A stretch of DNA of 64,000 nt from Pseudorasbora parva (Eukaryota; Chordata; Actinopteri; Cypriniformes; Gobionidae), in NCBI RefSeq assembly GCF_024679245.1, contig NC_090179.1, forward strand, positions 8,123,327 through 8,187,326, in the 5' to 3' direction. Shown piece by piece: positions 1 through 12,159 of this stretch. The notes beneath the pieces were generated by a model. It ran no database searches, had not been told where the DNA came from, and worked only from the letters and a program-made list of their open reading frames with translations. The translations under genes were made by a program, and so were the position numbers. Position 1 is the stretch's first letter, and every line of letters starts with the position of its first letter.

Positions 1-14
1 ACTTAACTCTCAAA

Positions 15-1323
15 CACAATGGCCCTCATTTATCAAAAGTGCGTACACCAAATTTCCAGCGTACGCCTTGCGTACACCCAAACCCACGGTGACTTTGAGA
101 TTTATCAATATGGACGTTGGCGTACGGCACGCTCAAATCCTACGCCAGCTCAGGAGGTGGTGTACGCACGTTTGAGTTAGTGGGAAAATGCGCAGAAAAG
201 CAATTCCTAACACCACAAAACGCACTGACAAGATATGCTATATTATGACCCACTGTTAAAAACCACAACAACATTCAGTGTTTATTTTTGTGCAACATGA
301 ACGTCAATGTTTAATTTGTGTGACTTTACCAAAGCGTTTGATTTGTAGGCATATGTATTCCTCCAGTCGCGAGCCTGTGCGCTTTATCTGACGTTTCAGG
401 CCCGCCTGGCCCGGCAGCTGCGCACGGACTGGGACTAAAATAATTCAGACTGACAAAATAATAAAAATGACCTTCTTCTTTTAAATAATAATAAAATCAA
501 TAAAAACGACATTCTTCTTCTAAATAACAAGCGTCATTAAGAATAATAATAAGAAGAAGAAGAATAAGAAGAATAATAATAAGAAAAATCTTACAAATTG
601 TCATGTAATTATTAATGTGAATGAATGGTACTCCACATCACATCATCATCACTGTCGTACACCCCAATACATGTGCCGTGATACGAAATTAAATGCTAAT
701 TGTTTCAAAACGTGCTGTAAAATAATGCATTGTGATGGTAATTTATCATCCAAACAGCTTTAAACTGCTAGGGTGCGCTTCTCAACCCCCACACTATTAA
801 CAGTACTCGTAATTTGGGTCCATATTTTGTTTTTGTAGGTGCCTTTATTCATATACTCTTTATACTCTTAAATAAAACAATTTCGTTTTTTTTCCCCACT
901 TCCCTGGTGATGGTCTCGATGGCGCGCGTCTCAATCATCTCACTAGTTCTGTAGTCAGGGCACTGATCAGGGAGTCAGCCCGTTGACTTATGTCCTAATC
1001 AGTGCCCTGACTAGTGGACTAGTGAGATGATTAAGAGCGCCCGATCTCCACGTCGGAGAAGTTTCGCTTCTTTGCCGTCTTCCGTGTGTCCATGGCGTAA
1101 AATGAGGGCGTGGGGGAGGCGGAGATTTGAATATATAGGGGCGTGTTATTCTAGTGACGATCGTTTGCAGCTGCGGGATTTATCAAGGGCAAGTATTGCG
1201 TACACCTGAATTGCAGAGGTGCGCACAGTTTCATAAATCAGGCGGTGAGAGGAGTGTAAGCATAATCTTACGCCAACATATACACCCGTTTCTACGCAAG
1301 ATTGATAAATGAGGGCCATTGTG
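15..1323. mobile_element. non-autonomous DNA transposon, copy 1
   Basis: The two ends are inverted copies beginning CACAATGGCCCTCATTT, at 15 and (reverse complement) ending at 1323. A second copy with the same ends and nearly the same interior lies at 35269-36561. The inside has AT-rich (TAA/GAA)n stretches near 470-600, a strong hairpin at 930-1034 and no transposase. A 60-codon ORF at 1027-1209 recurs in the other copy but resembles no known domain. Further inverted motifs near both ends (GCGTACACC, TTTATCAA) are probably transposase binding sites. No clear target duplication is visible, so the superfamily is open; a hAT- or Harbinger-type MITE is possible. Confidence 0.8.
930..1034. repeat. 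inverted repeat (hairpin) inside the transposon
   Basis: The arm at about 930-967 (TCAATCATCTCACTAG onward, to the GGGCACTGAT stretch) is repeated inverted at about 996-1034, around a 28-base loop. The other copy of the element keeps the same hairpin at about 36168-36272. It could form a cruciform or a stem-loop in RNA. Confidence 0.8.
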
Positions 1324-1974
1324 ATTCCAGGCATTTTCACCCATGCTCCACTGCCATGCCTCTCCTCTATGCTACTCGTAACCTTAAAACCACTTCCTCC
1401 CTCTGTTGCCCTCTAGAGGACAGGATGAAAAATGTCACCCATGTACCAGAGTAACCGTTACATGCTACACAGAACAAAACATGAAAGTTCACACCATGAG
1501 CACAAGCCGCATGCTAAACAAACAACCCTAAACACATGGACAAAAGAGTGTATACTGCCCAAGCAAAACTAGATGCTCACACGAGACCAAGTGAATGCTC
1601 AAACTGTACACTTACAACGGGGAGAAAAACACACATGGAGCTTTTAATGTCCGAAGCCTGAACCAAAACCAAATTAAGAAATGCCAGGATTCAAACACCA
1701 CTATATAAATCCATATAAACTCCTATACAAGCATACTGAATGTTTGCATATATTATGTTTAAATAAACTTACATATATAAATTCGACATATATTGTTTAC
1801 ATATATGGCATTAACATACAGTACCATATAAAAAATCCTCATATAAATAATTTTAATATATGTATATATAATAATTATTATATGGGTATTTCATACATGG
1901 TATAAACCTATATCTTCATATATCATGAGAATGTATATATGCGCTAATAATGTATTGCCTTATATGAAACATAT
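1324..1974. other. AT-rich flank, no gene seen
   Basis: No coding region is supported. From about 1690 to 2030 the sequence is rich in TATATG/CATATA words and reads open for 74 codons by composition only. It occupies the place where gag and the start of protease would be expected for the retrovirus-like element that follows, so that part is deleted or replaced. No LTR, primer binding site or gag motif was found. Confidence 0.5.
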
Positions 1975-2727
1975 ATGACATCACTACTCGGATATAGGGA
2001 CATATATGTACATATATTACATTTCCGTATGGGTAGTCAGCTGTCACTGAAGGATACCCACCTTAGTGAAGACTCTCCTGCTGTGAGGGAAATGCAAATC
2101 ATCAGCCCCCAGTCAGCAGACACAGCTCATGAGAACAGGATACCTCTAGAGCTGTTAGAAAAGAAAAATGCATTCTTGTGTGCCCTGGAACTTCTTAACA
2201 CCCATGTATATAATCCACAAGTGGTGGGAGGCATACATGTTAATGAGGTACTGGTTGAGGATGCTGTGGTTGCACTATGGTCAGAGAAGTCAGCGATGAG
2301 TCAGGAACTGTATCAACTGTTACAAGAGAAACCTTTCATGATTCCCATGGTTGAGAAGAACCAAAGATTTTGGCTCGCTAGTGGCCCCCAAACAACAGTT
2401 AAGAGTGTTGGAGTTTGCTCGGTCTCCCTTAAGCTTGGCCATAAACAGCTCAAACACTACATGCTTGTGGTACCTGACCTGACACACTCAGTATACATTG
2501 GTTCTGATGTGTTAGTGAGATTAGGTGTGCAGTTAGACACAGTCAACAACGTGCTGTGGTCCAGAGCCAATATTGGCCCTAATGTACTATCATGTTATCC
2601 AAACAACATGCGCTCTGGTCAGACAATTCCCCAAGCATGTCAGGTGATGAATGAGTTTGACACAGTGGTTCCTGCCCAAACTGCAGAGGTTCCAGTCAGA
2701 CTAGTCATAAAAGGGGTCAAGAAATAA
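1975..2727 (+). pseudogene. retrovirus-like element: truncated protease region
   Basis: Remnant of an aspartic protease at the start of pol. The second conserved retropepsin segment is visible around residues 175-185 (VYIGSDVLVRLGV), followed by a linker like that preceding RT in Ty3/gypsy-like and retroviral pol. The first catalytic D-T/S-G motif is missing: the first 20 or so codons come from AT-rich sequence unrelated to pol. The ORF ends at a stop and the reading frame shifts before RT resumes near 2730-2775. The identification rests on this motif and on RT directly downstream. Confidence 0.6.
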
Positions 2728-2774
2728 AACAGAGAGAACTAGCCTTCTTCCAGCCTTCTACTAAGTTTTGCTGT

Positions 2775-3966
2775 TTGGGACTCACAATTTGTGGTAACCC
2801 ACAACTTGAACTGTACAACCGCTCAACCTACCTACTTGTACAAAATCTCACCAGAGGAAATATTTGCATACCTCCCCACACTCCTCTAGGATACTTGATT
2901 GATAGCTCCTTTCATGATTTTGAATTAACTATTCCTGTCATAGGAGATCTTCCTGACTTGCCTATAGAGAGAGACAATTGTGAGCAAGTATATCTCACCT
3001 ACCCTACTAAGATGATTTCCATCATAACCCATCCAGGTGTGTTTGAGGGAGCTGTGTGTAGAGTAGACTTTGAAAGTGACAGTGAGATAGTGGTACATAC
3101 TGTGATGGCCAAAGAGTCGCAGGCACCAATGAACTGTGAGAAAGATACAGTAACATGCACTGAACCATACTCCGGCTTTGAGTCAGAAGTTCAAAAACAG
3201 CTAGACCAAGCTGATGCTCTGGACACAGAGGTCCAGCGTCAAGAATTAAGGCAGGTGTTTTATGAGCACAAGGAAATCTTTTCCAGAGATTCCTATGATT
3301 GTGGAGCCACAGATGTCCATACAGTCCGTATTCCCATAGATCCAAATGCCCCCCCCCCCCCACACACACACACACACACGTTTGTGCGGCAATATAGAGT
3401 ACCACTCACTGCTTTTGATTCAATTCAGGAAATTATAGATTCCCTGTTAGAGAAAAAGATCATACGTGAGTGCAATTCCACCTACAATTCTCCGGTTTGG
3501 CCTGTCTTAAAGCCAAGCGGAAAATGGCGTTTGACTGTAGATTACCGGCAGCTCAACAAACAGGTTCCCTTATCACGTTGGCCTATGATACATCTTGACC
3601 AAGAGCTAGCTAAAGTTACAACAGCTAAATACTTCTCCACAGTTGACGTGGCAAATGGTTTTTGGACAATGAAGGTAGACCCAGCAGATCAGTATAAACT
3701 GCCATTTTCTTTTGGAGGTAGACAGTTCACATGGAACAGGTGCCCATTTGGCTATTCAAACTCCCCTGCTGAGTTTAACATATTTCTACACAAGGCTATG
3801 GGTGATTCAGCCACGCGTGGTAACCTGATCTACGTAGATGATATCCTTACTGACCAGACCTGGTCGAATCATCTAGCAGAGATCCAACATGTTCTCACCC
3901 AGCTCACTGAGGCAGGTGCTAAACTCTCATTAGCCAAAGGACAGTGGTGCCGTACAAAGGTGGAGT
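2775..3966 (+). pseudogene. retrovirus-like element: reverse transcriptase region
   Basis: RT copies the RNA genome into DNA. Order: a pre-RT linker (to about residue 190), then RT with PVWPVLKPSGKWRLTVDY, the catalytic aspartate in FSTVDVANGFW, the PFGYSNSPAEF motif and the active-site box YVDD (plus strand about 3832-3843). The coding region is cut at 3966 by the DNA transposon 3967-9449, and the RNase H part resumes at 9450. A C-run plus CA repeat sits in frame at 3349-3379. The general form is Ty3/gypsy-like or basal retroviral. Product inactive as it stands. Confidence 0.85.
3349..3379 (+). repeat. poly-C/(CA)n tract inside RT coding sequence
   Basis: Twelve C followed by about nine CA units. 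The tract stays in frame, encoding a proline run and His-Thr repeats just before the start of the RT core, where related pol proteins have a short linker. Replication slippage in an old copy is the likely cause. Confidence 0.9.
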
Positions 3967-3974
3967 CCCAGCCA

Positions 3975-4160
3975 ACACGTGTATGTGGGGCCCACATGGG
4001 TTAAACATGGGTTACAGGGGTACAGAGTGGGCATGGGCTCAAAATGGGCATCTTATCTGGGGCCCACTTGGGTGAACTAAGTAGGTCCCACATGGGCAAA
4101 CCCAGCTGGGCTCCACATGTGGGACCTAGTTGGTTCACCAATGGGAAATGAGTACATGGG
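3975..4160. repeat. left subterminal repeat array
   Basis: Repeated near-palindromic words of the form CCCANNTGGG and GGGCCCACATGGG, in both orientations, just inside the left end of the 3967-9449 transposon. The matching array lies at the right end. Such arrays usually bind the transposase. Confidence 0.75.
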
Positions 4161-7100
4161 TTGAAAATGGGCTACACAGCTAATTAATTTTTACCAAAAA
4201 GACAAGTGCAAACACAGTCAATTCCAAAGGTTGATTACATGGGTAGATAGCACACAAATATGCAACCTTGAAATAATTATTTTATTTTCACACTTTAACA
4301 CAATGTGACTTCAATCTAATAAAAATCTAAAAATTCCAACACAATTGCAATTTTACCTAATTTTCAACCATGAATGAATGTCACGATGGCCTATTACCGA
4401 AAGTCTCCTCCAAAGGCTGAATGTTCTCTCTAAATGTGCACTCGTGGCCGGGAACCACAGAACATTTTTTCTATATATTATTTTGTAAACATAAGTCTAT
4501 ACATTTTCTTTTTTTTTTTTTTTTGAAATGCAAGTTATTTGTAGATAAATGTAACAAGTCATTGTTGTCCATTGTAATTTGTAGGCCTAAGTTAAATTCT
4601 ATAGTTAAAGTTCTATAGCCTACATTAGTTATTTTTGTAAAGCAAGCTATTTGTAAACTAACCAGAGTAATACTATACATTGTTTATTTTTGATATGTAA
4701 CTTGAAATGTGTTGCTGTGTTTTATTTTTGTGGAAAAAAAAATAAAAGAGAAGTGGTTGTTCTGTACATTGTTTATTTGTTAATGCAATTTCTAATTTGT
4801 ACATTAAACTAATTCTTCTATACATATATTTTCCGGTCAAATTAAAATGTGTAAATTAAAATACTTTGGTCTATACATTACATAAAGTAGGCTACTTTTT
4901 ACAACTATTTATACAGTATAATTTAGGTTTAACATCAGAAAGAACACAAATTTAAATTAACAGATAAAACAGAAGACAACATTTGTATGTAGGCTACACT
5001 TTCATTGAGCTGAGTGGGAGACCATGCTGGTCCGGGATGGGCTGCACAATAGAGACCCTGGCTCAGCCAGAGGGACATCATCCGAGTTGTGTCCACTGTC
5101 TTCATGTTTGCTGGACTGAATCAGTCGATGCCATGTCATAAAAAGTACAACGCATTTGAATAATCAAAAAAAAAAAAAAAAAAAGAAGTAGGCTGGGCTA
5201 CTTCAATAAAGTCTTGGACGTAAATATATAAATGTGAAAATGTATTGTAACGGTTACATTTAACATAAGAAATAATATGTTAACTAAACCATAGGTTAGG
5301 CTTTAAACCTGGTCATTGTCTGGTCTCCTGATGTCGCAGGCTTTGAAGCATGTTAAAATCCGCTCAAAATTCATAAAAAGCTAATAAAAAAATTTATTAA
5401 AAAAAACACTATTTTGCCTCCATTTCTCCTTTTAAAATCCCTTCACAAACCTGCTGTCAGTGGTCACACACCTGCTATAGGTCATTTAATGACGCTTGGT
5501 TCAGTGTTGCCAAGTCTGAAATTTGGCTACTTTTACACTATTATTGCTGTGGAATGATTGTTGCCTGTAGTCCACAGGTTTGAGTTGGCTTTACCCTAGC
5601 AATATTTCTATCTCCCATCCGCCGCGTTTTGGCGCATTTTGGCCGTGATTCCGCAACTTTTTATTTGCAATTGGAGGGGTTTTGTTGTGTGGACCTGGCA
5701 ACCCTGTATCTCGTCCGGTTTGGCTTTCGAAGCGCGCACATTGTCACAGCCTCTGTCACTTTGCTGAAAGACAGGATTTCTTGCTGACTGCCAGTGGATT
5801 CAAGGTAAGAACAAACAATTTCTAAACTGAAATGTTAATTAAAGTACATTGTTTTCAAAGCATAAGGTTAATCATAGATTTTTTTAAGTTAAAATTTTAG
5901 TTAGACTTCGCTAAATCGTGGCATTTTCCGGCGCCATGACCAAACGATAAGCATAACTGTACCCTATTATAGAAATAATCTTATTTTCTTATAATTAGTA
6001 GTATACAAACTGTGAATTATTACAAATATTTTGGAGACTTCAGCATTGAAATTGTAGGCTACCACTGTTTTCCGATATAAATCCCTCAATGGTAGTAATT
6101 TCTTAGTTTGTGTAAAGTGTGCACATCAAACTCCCAGAATGAAAGCAGGACTTATTTATATTTCCAATGTAATTATGAGACAAGCGTTCCTGCCTATGTG
6201 CTTCTTTTCCTTTTTTATTTAGTGTTAATTTAAATAACAAATGCACAAAAGTTTGGCCAAGCGTTATTTTTTTTATTTTTTTTTTTTTGCCGTGAGAGGC
6301 GCCTTTTTAAAATGGTTTTCTGATAGCAGTGAGCGTTTTGCGGGCTGTTTATGCGTTTATAAAGAAGCGCTATGAGCGCATGAACCAAAAAAAAAAAAAC
6401 ACCTCTAAGCAGCAAAGCGTCCGACGTCATCTCGTTTTTTAACACTCAAGAATACTGTTCCAAATAATTTACATTGGCTTCTGAAGGATTTGGTAATACT
6501 TGAGTCATAGTAATAGTTCGGATCTTCACTTAATAATTAATTAGGCTATATGCATCATTCTAATTATTAATCTGAATGTAGTACTTCTCAAAGAGGTATG
6601 AAATTTTTTGTCATTGATTAGCTAATAATTAATTGAACTGAAAACAGTAGAAAAAAAGGAAATAAGTAATTGGTTATGTAAGAAATTAGGGATATTTCCC
6701 CCAAATATAAATCTCAAATTTCTCCTGAGTACTACCAGCCCTGCACAGTTTGTATGTCTCCCTCATCTATCACACCTGATTCAAATCAAGAGCTCATTAG
6801 CAGAAACTGCAAAACCTGAAATGGGTATGTCAGCCCCCTCCACCTTCAACTCCTTTAACGGGTGTTACTCCAGACCGCACCAGGACAGTTCTGCAAGGTG
6901 CCAGTTCTTCATTTAGAGATAAGACATAATGCTTTTATCCAAAATAATGAAATCCAATTTCTCAACTGTTTACATTTACTTTAGACATAACCGACTGTGT
7001 TTACAAGAAAACTTGAAAACTTGATGGGTATAACTATTTATGATTAAATGATGACACAAATTTAGTTTTTAGGTAAACCATCCCTTTAAATATTGCCCTG

Positions 7101-7346
7101 TGCCCTTGTTTCTGTGTTTGATTGGTATATAATAAACCTTTGGAGCAAAAATGTTGCTCTTGTCACTTTTGTAAAAATCCATAGAAACCATTTGTGTATA
7201 GCAGATATTATATCTGATACCATTATTTTATTTCCTGAAAAATGTCAAAGTGCAGATAAATGAAAGCTTTAGCATAAGTTCTGCCAGGAAGACTTAATTG
7301 TTACGTCACTTCAACTTCTATCTATCCAATCACATTCTAATACTTG

Positions 7347-7855
7347 GGTATAAAAGATCGGTACTTACTCATGTTTGAGTTCGCAGATGCTGACGCACCA
7401 ATTCACCGCCATCCTCCCCACCACCTCCAAGTCAAATCCTTCCCTACTCCACCCCACCACCACCACCAGGATGGTCCCTTCCATACCTCACGGGGGGGTC
7501 GGCTGCGCCTCTGCCTTCGTCTTCAGGCAGGATATGCAGAGTCCATACCCTCTGATTGCGAGCTACGGACGGGGCCTATGCCAAAGTACTTTATTGCTTG
7601 CTGGATTGTTAATAAATGGATTATTGTCACAGTATTTATTCTCCCGAGTCTTTCTGGCAGAACTCCTTTTTGTTGGAATTGAATCTCACTTTAATGCTCT
7701 TTAAATATTTTACAGGAAGCTTGAAAAAAAATGTGCTTACAAACTCTATTACCAGAAGAGACGCAGAAAAGGCAGTGTCAAAGTGGCTAATCGGTGCCAG
7801 GGACAGGGGAGGACACCGCACTGTGAGGGCACGTGGTGGACAGCAAGACGGGTAA
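7347..7855 (+). other. possible promoter and exons of an unidentified transposon gene
   Basis: A TATAAAA box at about 7348-7354 follows AT-rich sequence. A histidine- and proline-rich reading frame follows, then an exon-like segment 7716-7851 with a polypyrimidine-AG acceptor (TATTTTACAG) and a GT-AAAT donor. It encodes a basic peptide (ITRRDAEKAVSKWLIGARDR, then further Arg/Gly). A second candidate exon lies near 8250-8375, with a donor after the AGCGCTTAGATAGTAAG stretch. I do not recognise the protein. The splice signals are suggestive only. Confidence 0.3.
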
Positions 7856-9049
7856 ATAATTTAAGACTTGCTTGGTTTTAAATGGTAATAAAAACTATAA
7901 AAAGATAAGAATGATAGTTGCATATCAATACAAATTCAAAATTGTTTTACCATTTGAGAGCTGTTACATACAGTGCAGATGAGGGACGTTGATTTTACTG
8001 ATCTTTTTTTTTCAATTATATATCACTCATAAATGATTAAATACAAAAAGAATAGTAGCTATTAAGATTGATGTGATTTGGAATGCCTGATAAAAAAATA
8101 TGATCAGAAAATCAACGTGCCTGAAAATCTGCACGCAGTGTAGAGCGACCGTAACTTGTTACAGTGACTTGTCCTGGAATCTGTCAGCTCTGCATACCCA
8201 CTTCAGGTCTTGCATAATCTCAGGTCTTCTATAATAAGCTGATAAGATGAATCAGATGTATTAGATGAGGAAGACATACAAAGGCTGCATCTGACAACTT
8301 ATGCAGCTGACTCGTTGCCTCTCCGACCTATCAGCCAACGACTTAACAGGCAGCGCTTAGATAGTAAGGTACCTCACAAAACTGATTTCGGACAGACTTA
8401 TGAGGCAGCACAATGGTTTAATGATCTACAACAAAACAGAAAGAGCATTGGTAACAGCATGTATTTTCTACAATACTAATTTCTCATCAAAATTACTTCA
8501 AAAGTGGTAAAAGTTGGTCAAAATGTACTTTTTTGCACAGCCAGTATGTTCAGTGCTGAGGGTATTTCAGGACAGATTTACAAACTTCTGATCTAGACCA
8601 ACTTCATGTGGGGTACCAAAAGGCTTTAAGTGTGAAAAGGGGAATAAAAAAAGTGGAACAATGGTTGATTTAATTTATTTTGTCTTTTCAAAGGGTCGTT
8701 GGGAGGCCGACGACAGAGGAGTGAGGAGCTGCACTGTTTTCTTTTTCCATTTTGTTTGTGAAATACATTATTTTTGAGTGTTCAGATATGCAATTTATGT
8801 CAAATTAAGTTTGTCAGGAGCTTCATTTTAATGTATACATTTTTTATTGTTGATATTTTTGTGTTATAAAGTTATAAATGTTATAATAGTCATATTTGAA
8901 TTGTTCCTAATAAACCTTGATTAAAAACGTAAATCATAAACTGGTTTCAGTTCATTGAATACCTTTAACATTTGAATGTAGTTAGTGGATTACATGTAAT
9001 GTTTGTATTACGGGGTTTACTGTAAAATAAGGTAACCCAAACAGAAAAT

Positions 9050-9449
9050 GTGCAAGCCCATATATATACCCGTTGTGGCCCATAAGAGCCCAACATTACA
9101 CCTATCTGGGTCCCGTCATCAGCCCATATGGGCAGACCCATGTAGGCCCCAAATGGGTGCTACCTGAGTTACCCATATGGGCCTAGTATGAGCCCATCAA
9201 GAGACCCATCTTCAACCCATCTGGGCAAACCCATGTAAGCCCCAAATGGGTTCTACCTGGGTTAACCATGTGGGCCCCGGTATGAGCCCATCAAGATACC
9301 CACCATCAACCCTTCTGGGCAAACCCATGTGGGGCCTCCATGGAAACTGAGGACAAAATTAGCTGGGTCCCAGTTCGGTAGCCCAGGTGGGCCCCAGATA
9401 TCAGCCCATGAGCAACCCCTTTGGGCCCCACATGGGTGTGTTGGCTGGG
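9050..9449. repeat. right subterminal repeat array
   Basis: At least ten imperfect copies of the CCCATNTGGGC / GGCAAACCCATGT type, the inverse counterpart of the left array, ending in GTGTTGGCTGGG. The motif density stops abruptly at the element boundary. Confidence 0.8.
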
Positions 9450-10760
9450 GTATGTTGGACTGACTGTTGGCCCTGATGGTATTCAACCTCAGTCTAGTAG
9501 AATAGAAGCAGTAAAGAATATTAAACCTCCCACAAATGTCTCAGAACTGCGTAGCTTCCTAGGAGTATGCAATTACTCCCGTCAGTTCATAGAAGATTAT
9601 GCAGACATTGCCAAACCACTGCATGAACTGCTTCAGAAAGGTAGAGAATTTAGCTGGGAAGAAAGACAGGCGCAGGCCATGAAAGAACTTAAAGACAGGC
9701 TGTGCACTGCCCCATGCTTAGCTTACCCTTACAAAGACAAAGCATTTTTCCTTCAAGCTGATTTTTCTGAGCACTGCCTCAGTGCAGCACTCTCCCAAAA
9801 GCATGACCAAGACAAGCGGGTTGTTGCCTATGCTAGTAAGGCACTCAGTAGTGTAGAGATTAAGTTTTCAGACTGTGAGAAAGCCTTACTCGCTACAGTA
9901 TGGGCAATTGAACATTTCCGTAGCTATATTGGGGGCCAGAAAGTCATTGTTGAGACATGTCATCAGCCCGTCCAGTTTCTAAATAGCCAAAGACTCAGAG
10001 AAGGTAGAGTCTCAAACAGTCGAATTGCCACATGGATGATGGCATTGCAAGGTTATGAGGTGGAGGTGAGATATGCACAGAACAATCAGATGGCACTAGG
10101 CCAAGGGTTAGCTATGTGCCAGCATTGCATTGATGGAGAATATCCAGCAGAAGCCAGCACAGTAATCACCACACCCTCACTGACATCAAGCCATCATTAC
10201 TATGATGAAAATGTCTGCACCGGTCTTCCTAAAGCCTGCATTGATGGGTGCTCTTATCACCATGAACAACACATACAGGCTGGAGTAGGATTAGTCTGGG
10301 AGGCTAATGCCCCCTGTGGTGCACAGCAGTTCTCTTTAGGCTCCAAGTCTAGTCAGTATGCAGAGATTGCTGCTGCACTCATAACTTTGCAACAAGCAGA
10401 GAAGTATAGTATCAGAGACTTGGTAATCTGTTCTGATTCAAACTATGCCAGACACAGCTTTGTTTCTCACTTCCCCCATTGGAAACAGAACGGTATGGAA
10501 AACGCCAGAGGAAAGGAAGTTAAGCATTAGGAATTTTTTCTTGCTTGTGACAAACTTGTCAGTCAGAATGGCATGACAGTGTACTGGAAGAAGGTAAAAG
10601 GGCATTCACAAGCCCCTGGGCCAGATAAAACAGGCAATGATGAAGCTGACAGGCTAGCCAAAGCAGGTGCCATTGCAGGAACTCCATGGGAGTTCCAGGA
10701 GGAGTGGCTTCCAACATCAGAGCCTACTCTTGTAAGTGTTAATGCGGTCACACGTAGGCA
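9450..10760 (+). pseudogene. retrovirus-like element: tandem RNase H regions
   Basis: The rest of pol after the transposon. The first part (to about 10130) has the layout of the Ty3-type RNase H that follows RT: RSFLGVCNYSRQFIEDYADI, then QADFSEHCLSAALSQ, then a late motif where the usual Asp-His is replaced (VETCHQPVQF). It therefore looks degenerate, like a retroviral tether. The second part (about 10220-10670) is a fresh RNase H with all four acidic positions in place: CIDGCS, YAEIAAAL, CSDSNYA and [10 protein letters not shown]. An in-frame TAG at 10528-10530 interrupts it. Two RNase H-like domains in a row are known from retroviruses and some dual-RNase-H gypsy elements. Confidence 0.75.
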
Positions 10761-10779
10761 AGGGAAGAAATCTGTGACA

Positions 10780-12159
10780 ACCCCTGACAACACACCTCAG
10801 ACTGTGGTGATGGGCAGACAGCTAGCAGATACTGATCTTATGGCCATGCAAAAACAGGACCCTTTGATCAACACTATTTACCTATTCATTTCTAACCCAG
10901 TAGAGCATCCGATAACTGAGCAAGATCTTGCAGAGTCGAGTGACCTGAAAACTCTGTACCTTATCAGACACAATATAAGGTTAGAGAATGGTTTGCTAAT
11001 ATACTTACTTGACAAGAACACACCACCTCGATGGGTGGTCCCTACAGCCCACAGGGGGGTTATGCTCCTGCATGCCCATGATGAGCCTTGTGGAGGCCAC
11101 AGGGGGGTGAAAGCAACATATGAGACCCTTCGTCAGTTAGCCTACTGGCCACATATGAAACAGGACGTTGCAGCCTATATCCAGGGTTGTCTAGTTTGTT
11201 GTCAGTTTCAGCCATCTAACCCCCCTCACAGAGCCCCTCTTCAAAAGGCAGGAATAACATTTCCCTGGTCTAACATTCAGATGGATTGGATTGGTCCGGT
11301 AGTTAAATCCTCCAGAGGTAACAAATACCTTCTTAATGTGACATGTGCATTCACCAAGTGGGTGGAATGTCTCCCAGCCTGAAATGACACAGCAGAGACC
11401 ACGGCTATCTTGCTGATTAATCATGTGTTTAGTCGGTGGGGGCTACCCCTCTCTGTAAATTCAGATCGCGGTACTCATTTTACAGCCACTGTAATGAGTG
11501 AACTGTGGAGAATGCTGGGAGTCCAGGCAAAACTTCACATTTCTTATCTCCCTCAGTCATCAGGACAGGTGGAAAGATCAAACCGCACTATCGTAGGGAT
11601 GTTGAAGAAGTACATTTCAGCTAATGGAAAAGACTGGGATGTAAAACTTCCCCTAGTCTTAATGGCCATTAGGTCCACACCCCATAACTCAACAGGTGTC
11701 ACGCCTTTTGAAATGATGACAGGGAGGCAAATGACACTCCCTCTGCATCTTCTTTACCAACCTGAAGATGTCAGTGAACATAGTGCATATACTGCCCACC
11801 AGTATGTGGCAGACCTGAGGGCACACCTCAGAAAGACATTTGCATGGGCACAAGAGCAACTGGAAAAAAGTGCTGAGGGCAGAAAGACATACTTTGATCA
11901 AAAGTCCAGCTCTACAGATTACCAAGTGGGAGACAAGGTGATGTATTTCAACTTCACAAAGCCTGTGGGTGTTCCCAAAAAGTTTCTCCCAAACTGGTCT
12001 GGTCCTCATGAAATTGTTGGAAAACTATCACCAGTAGCATACCACATTAAGATCTCAAAAGGGAAAAGGTCCCCTGAGAACAAGTGGGTCCACTTTAACC
12101 AGATTAAGTCTTACAAACCCCAAATGGGAATACAAGGGGTGAACTCTGTTCAGGAGTAA
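10780..12159 (+). pseudogene. retrovirus-like element: integrase
   Basis: Integrase joins the DNA copy to the host chromosome. Visible in order: the zinc-binding HHCC domain (H near 11070, [18 protein letters not shown], then CLVCCQF), the catalytic core with D in QMDWIGPV, D in NSDRGTHF, and E in [11 protein letters not shown], and a C-terminal domain with [19 protein letters not shown] and [10 protein letters not shown]. It continues the frame of the RNase H part. An in-frame TGA at 11380-11382 splits it, so the copy is dead. The last 600 bases are repeated at 13239-13841. Confidence 0.85.

Larger units (their letters stand above)
3967..9449. mobile_element. 5.5-kb DNA transposon inserted in the pol gene
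   Basis: Begins CCCAGCCAACAC at 3967 and ends with its inverse GTGTTGGCTGGG at 9449. The same two bases, GT, flank it on both sides (3965-3966 and 9450-9451), and the pol frame is cut exactly there, so the boundaries are firm. Both ends carry many copies of an imperfect GGGCCCACATGGG motif. The interior is AT-rich, with poly-A runs and a few exon-like pieces with splice signals (for example 7716-7851), but no transposase domain I can name. Either the gene is decayed or its family is unknown to me. It may be non-autonomous. Confidence 0.8.

Noticed and set aside
1027..1209. 60-codon ORF conserved in both CACAATGGCCC elements (also 36265-36447)
   Set aside because: The copies are similar over their whole length, so conservation of the frame needs no coding function. 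Amino-acid changes are as common as silent ones by eye.
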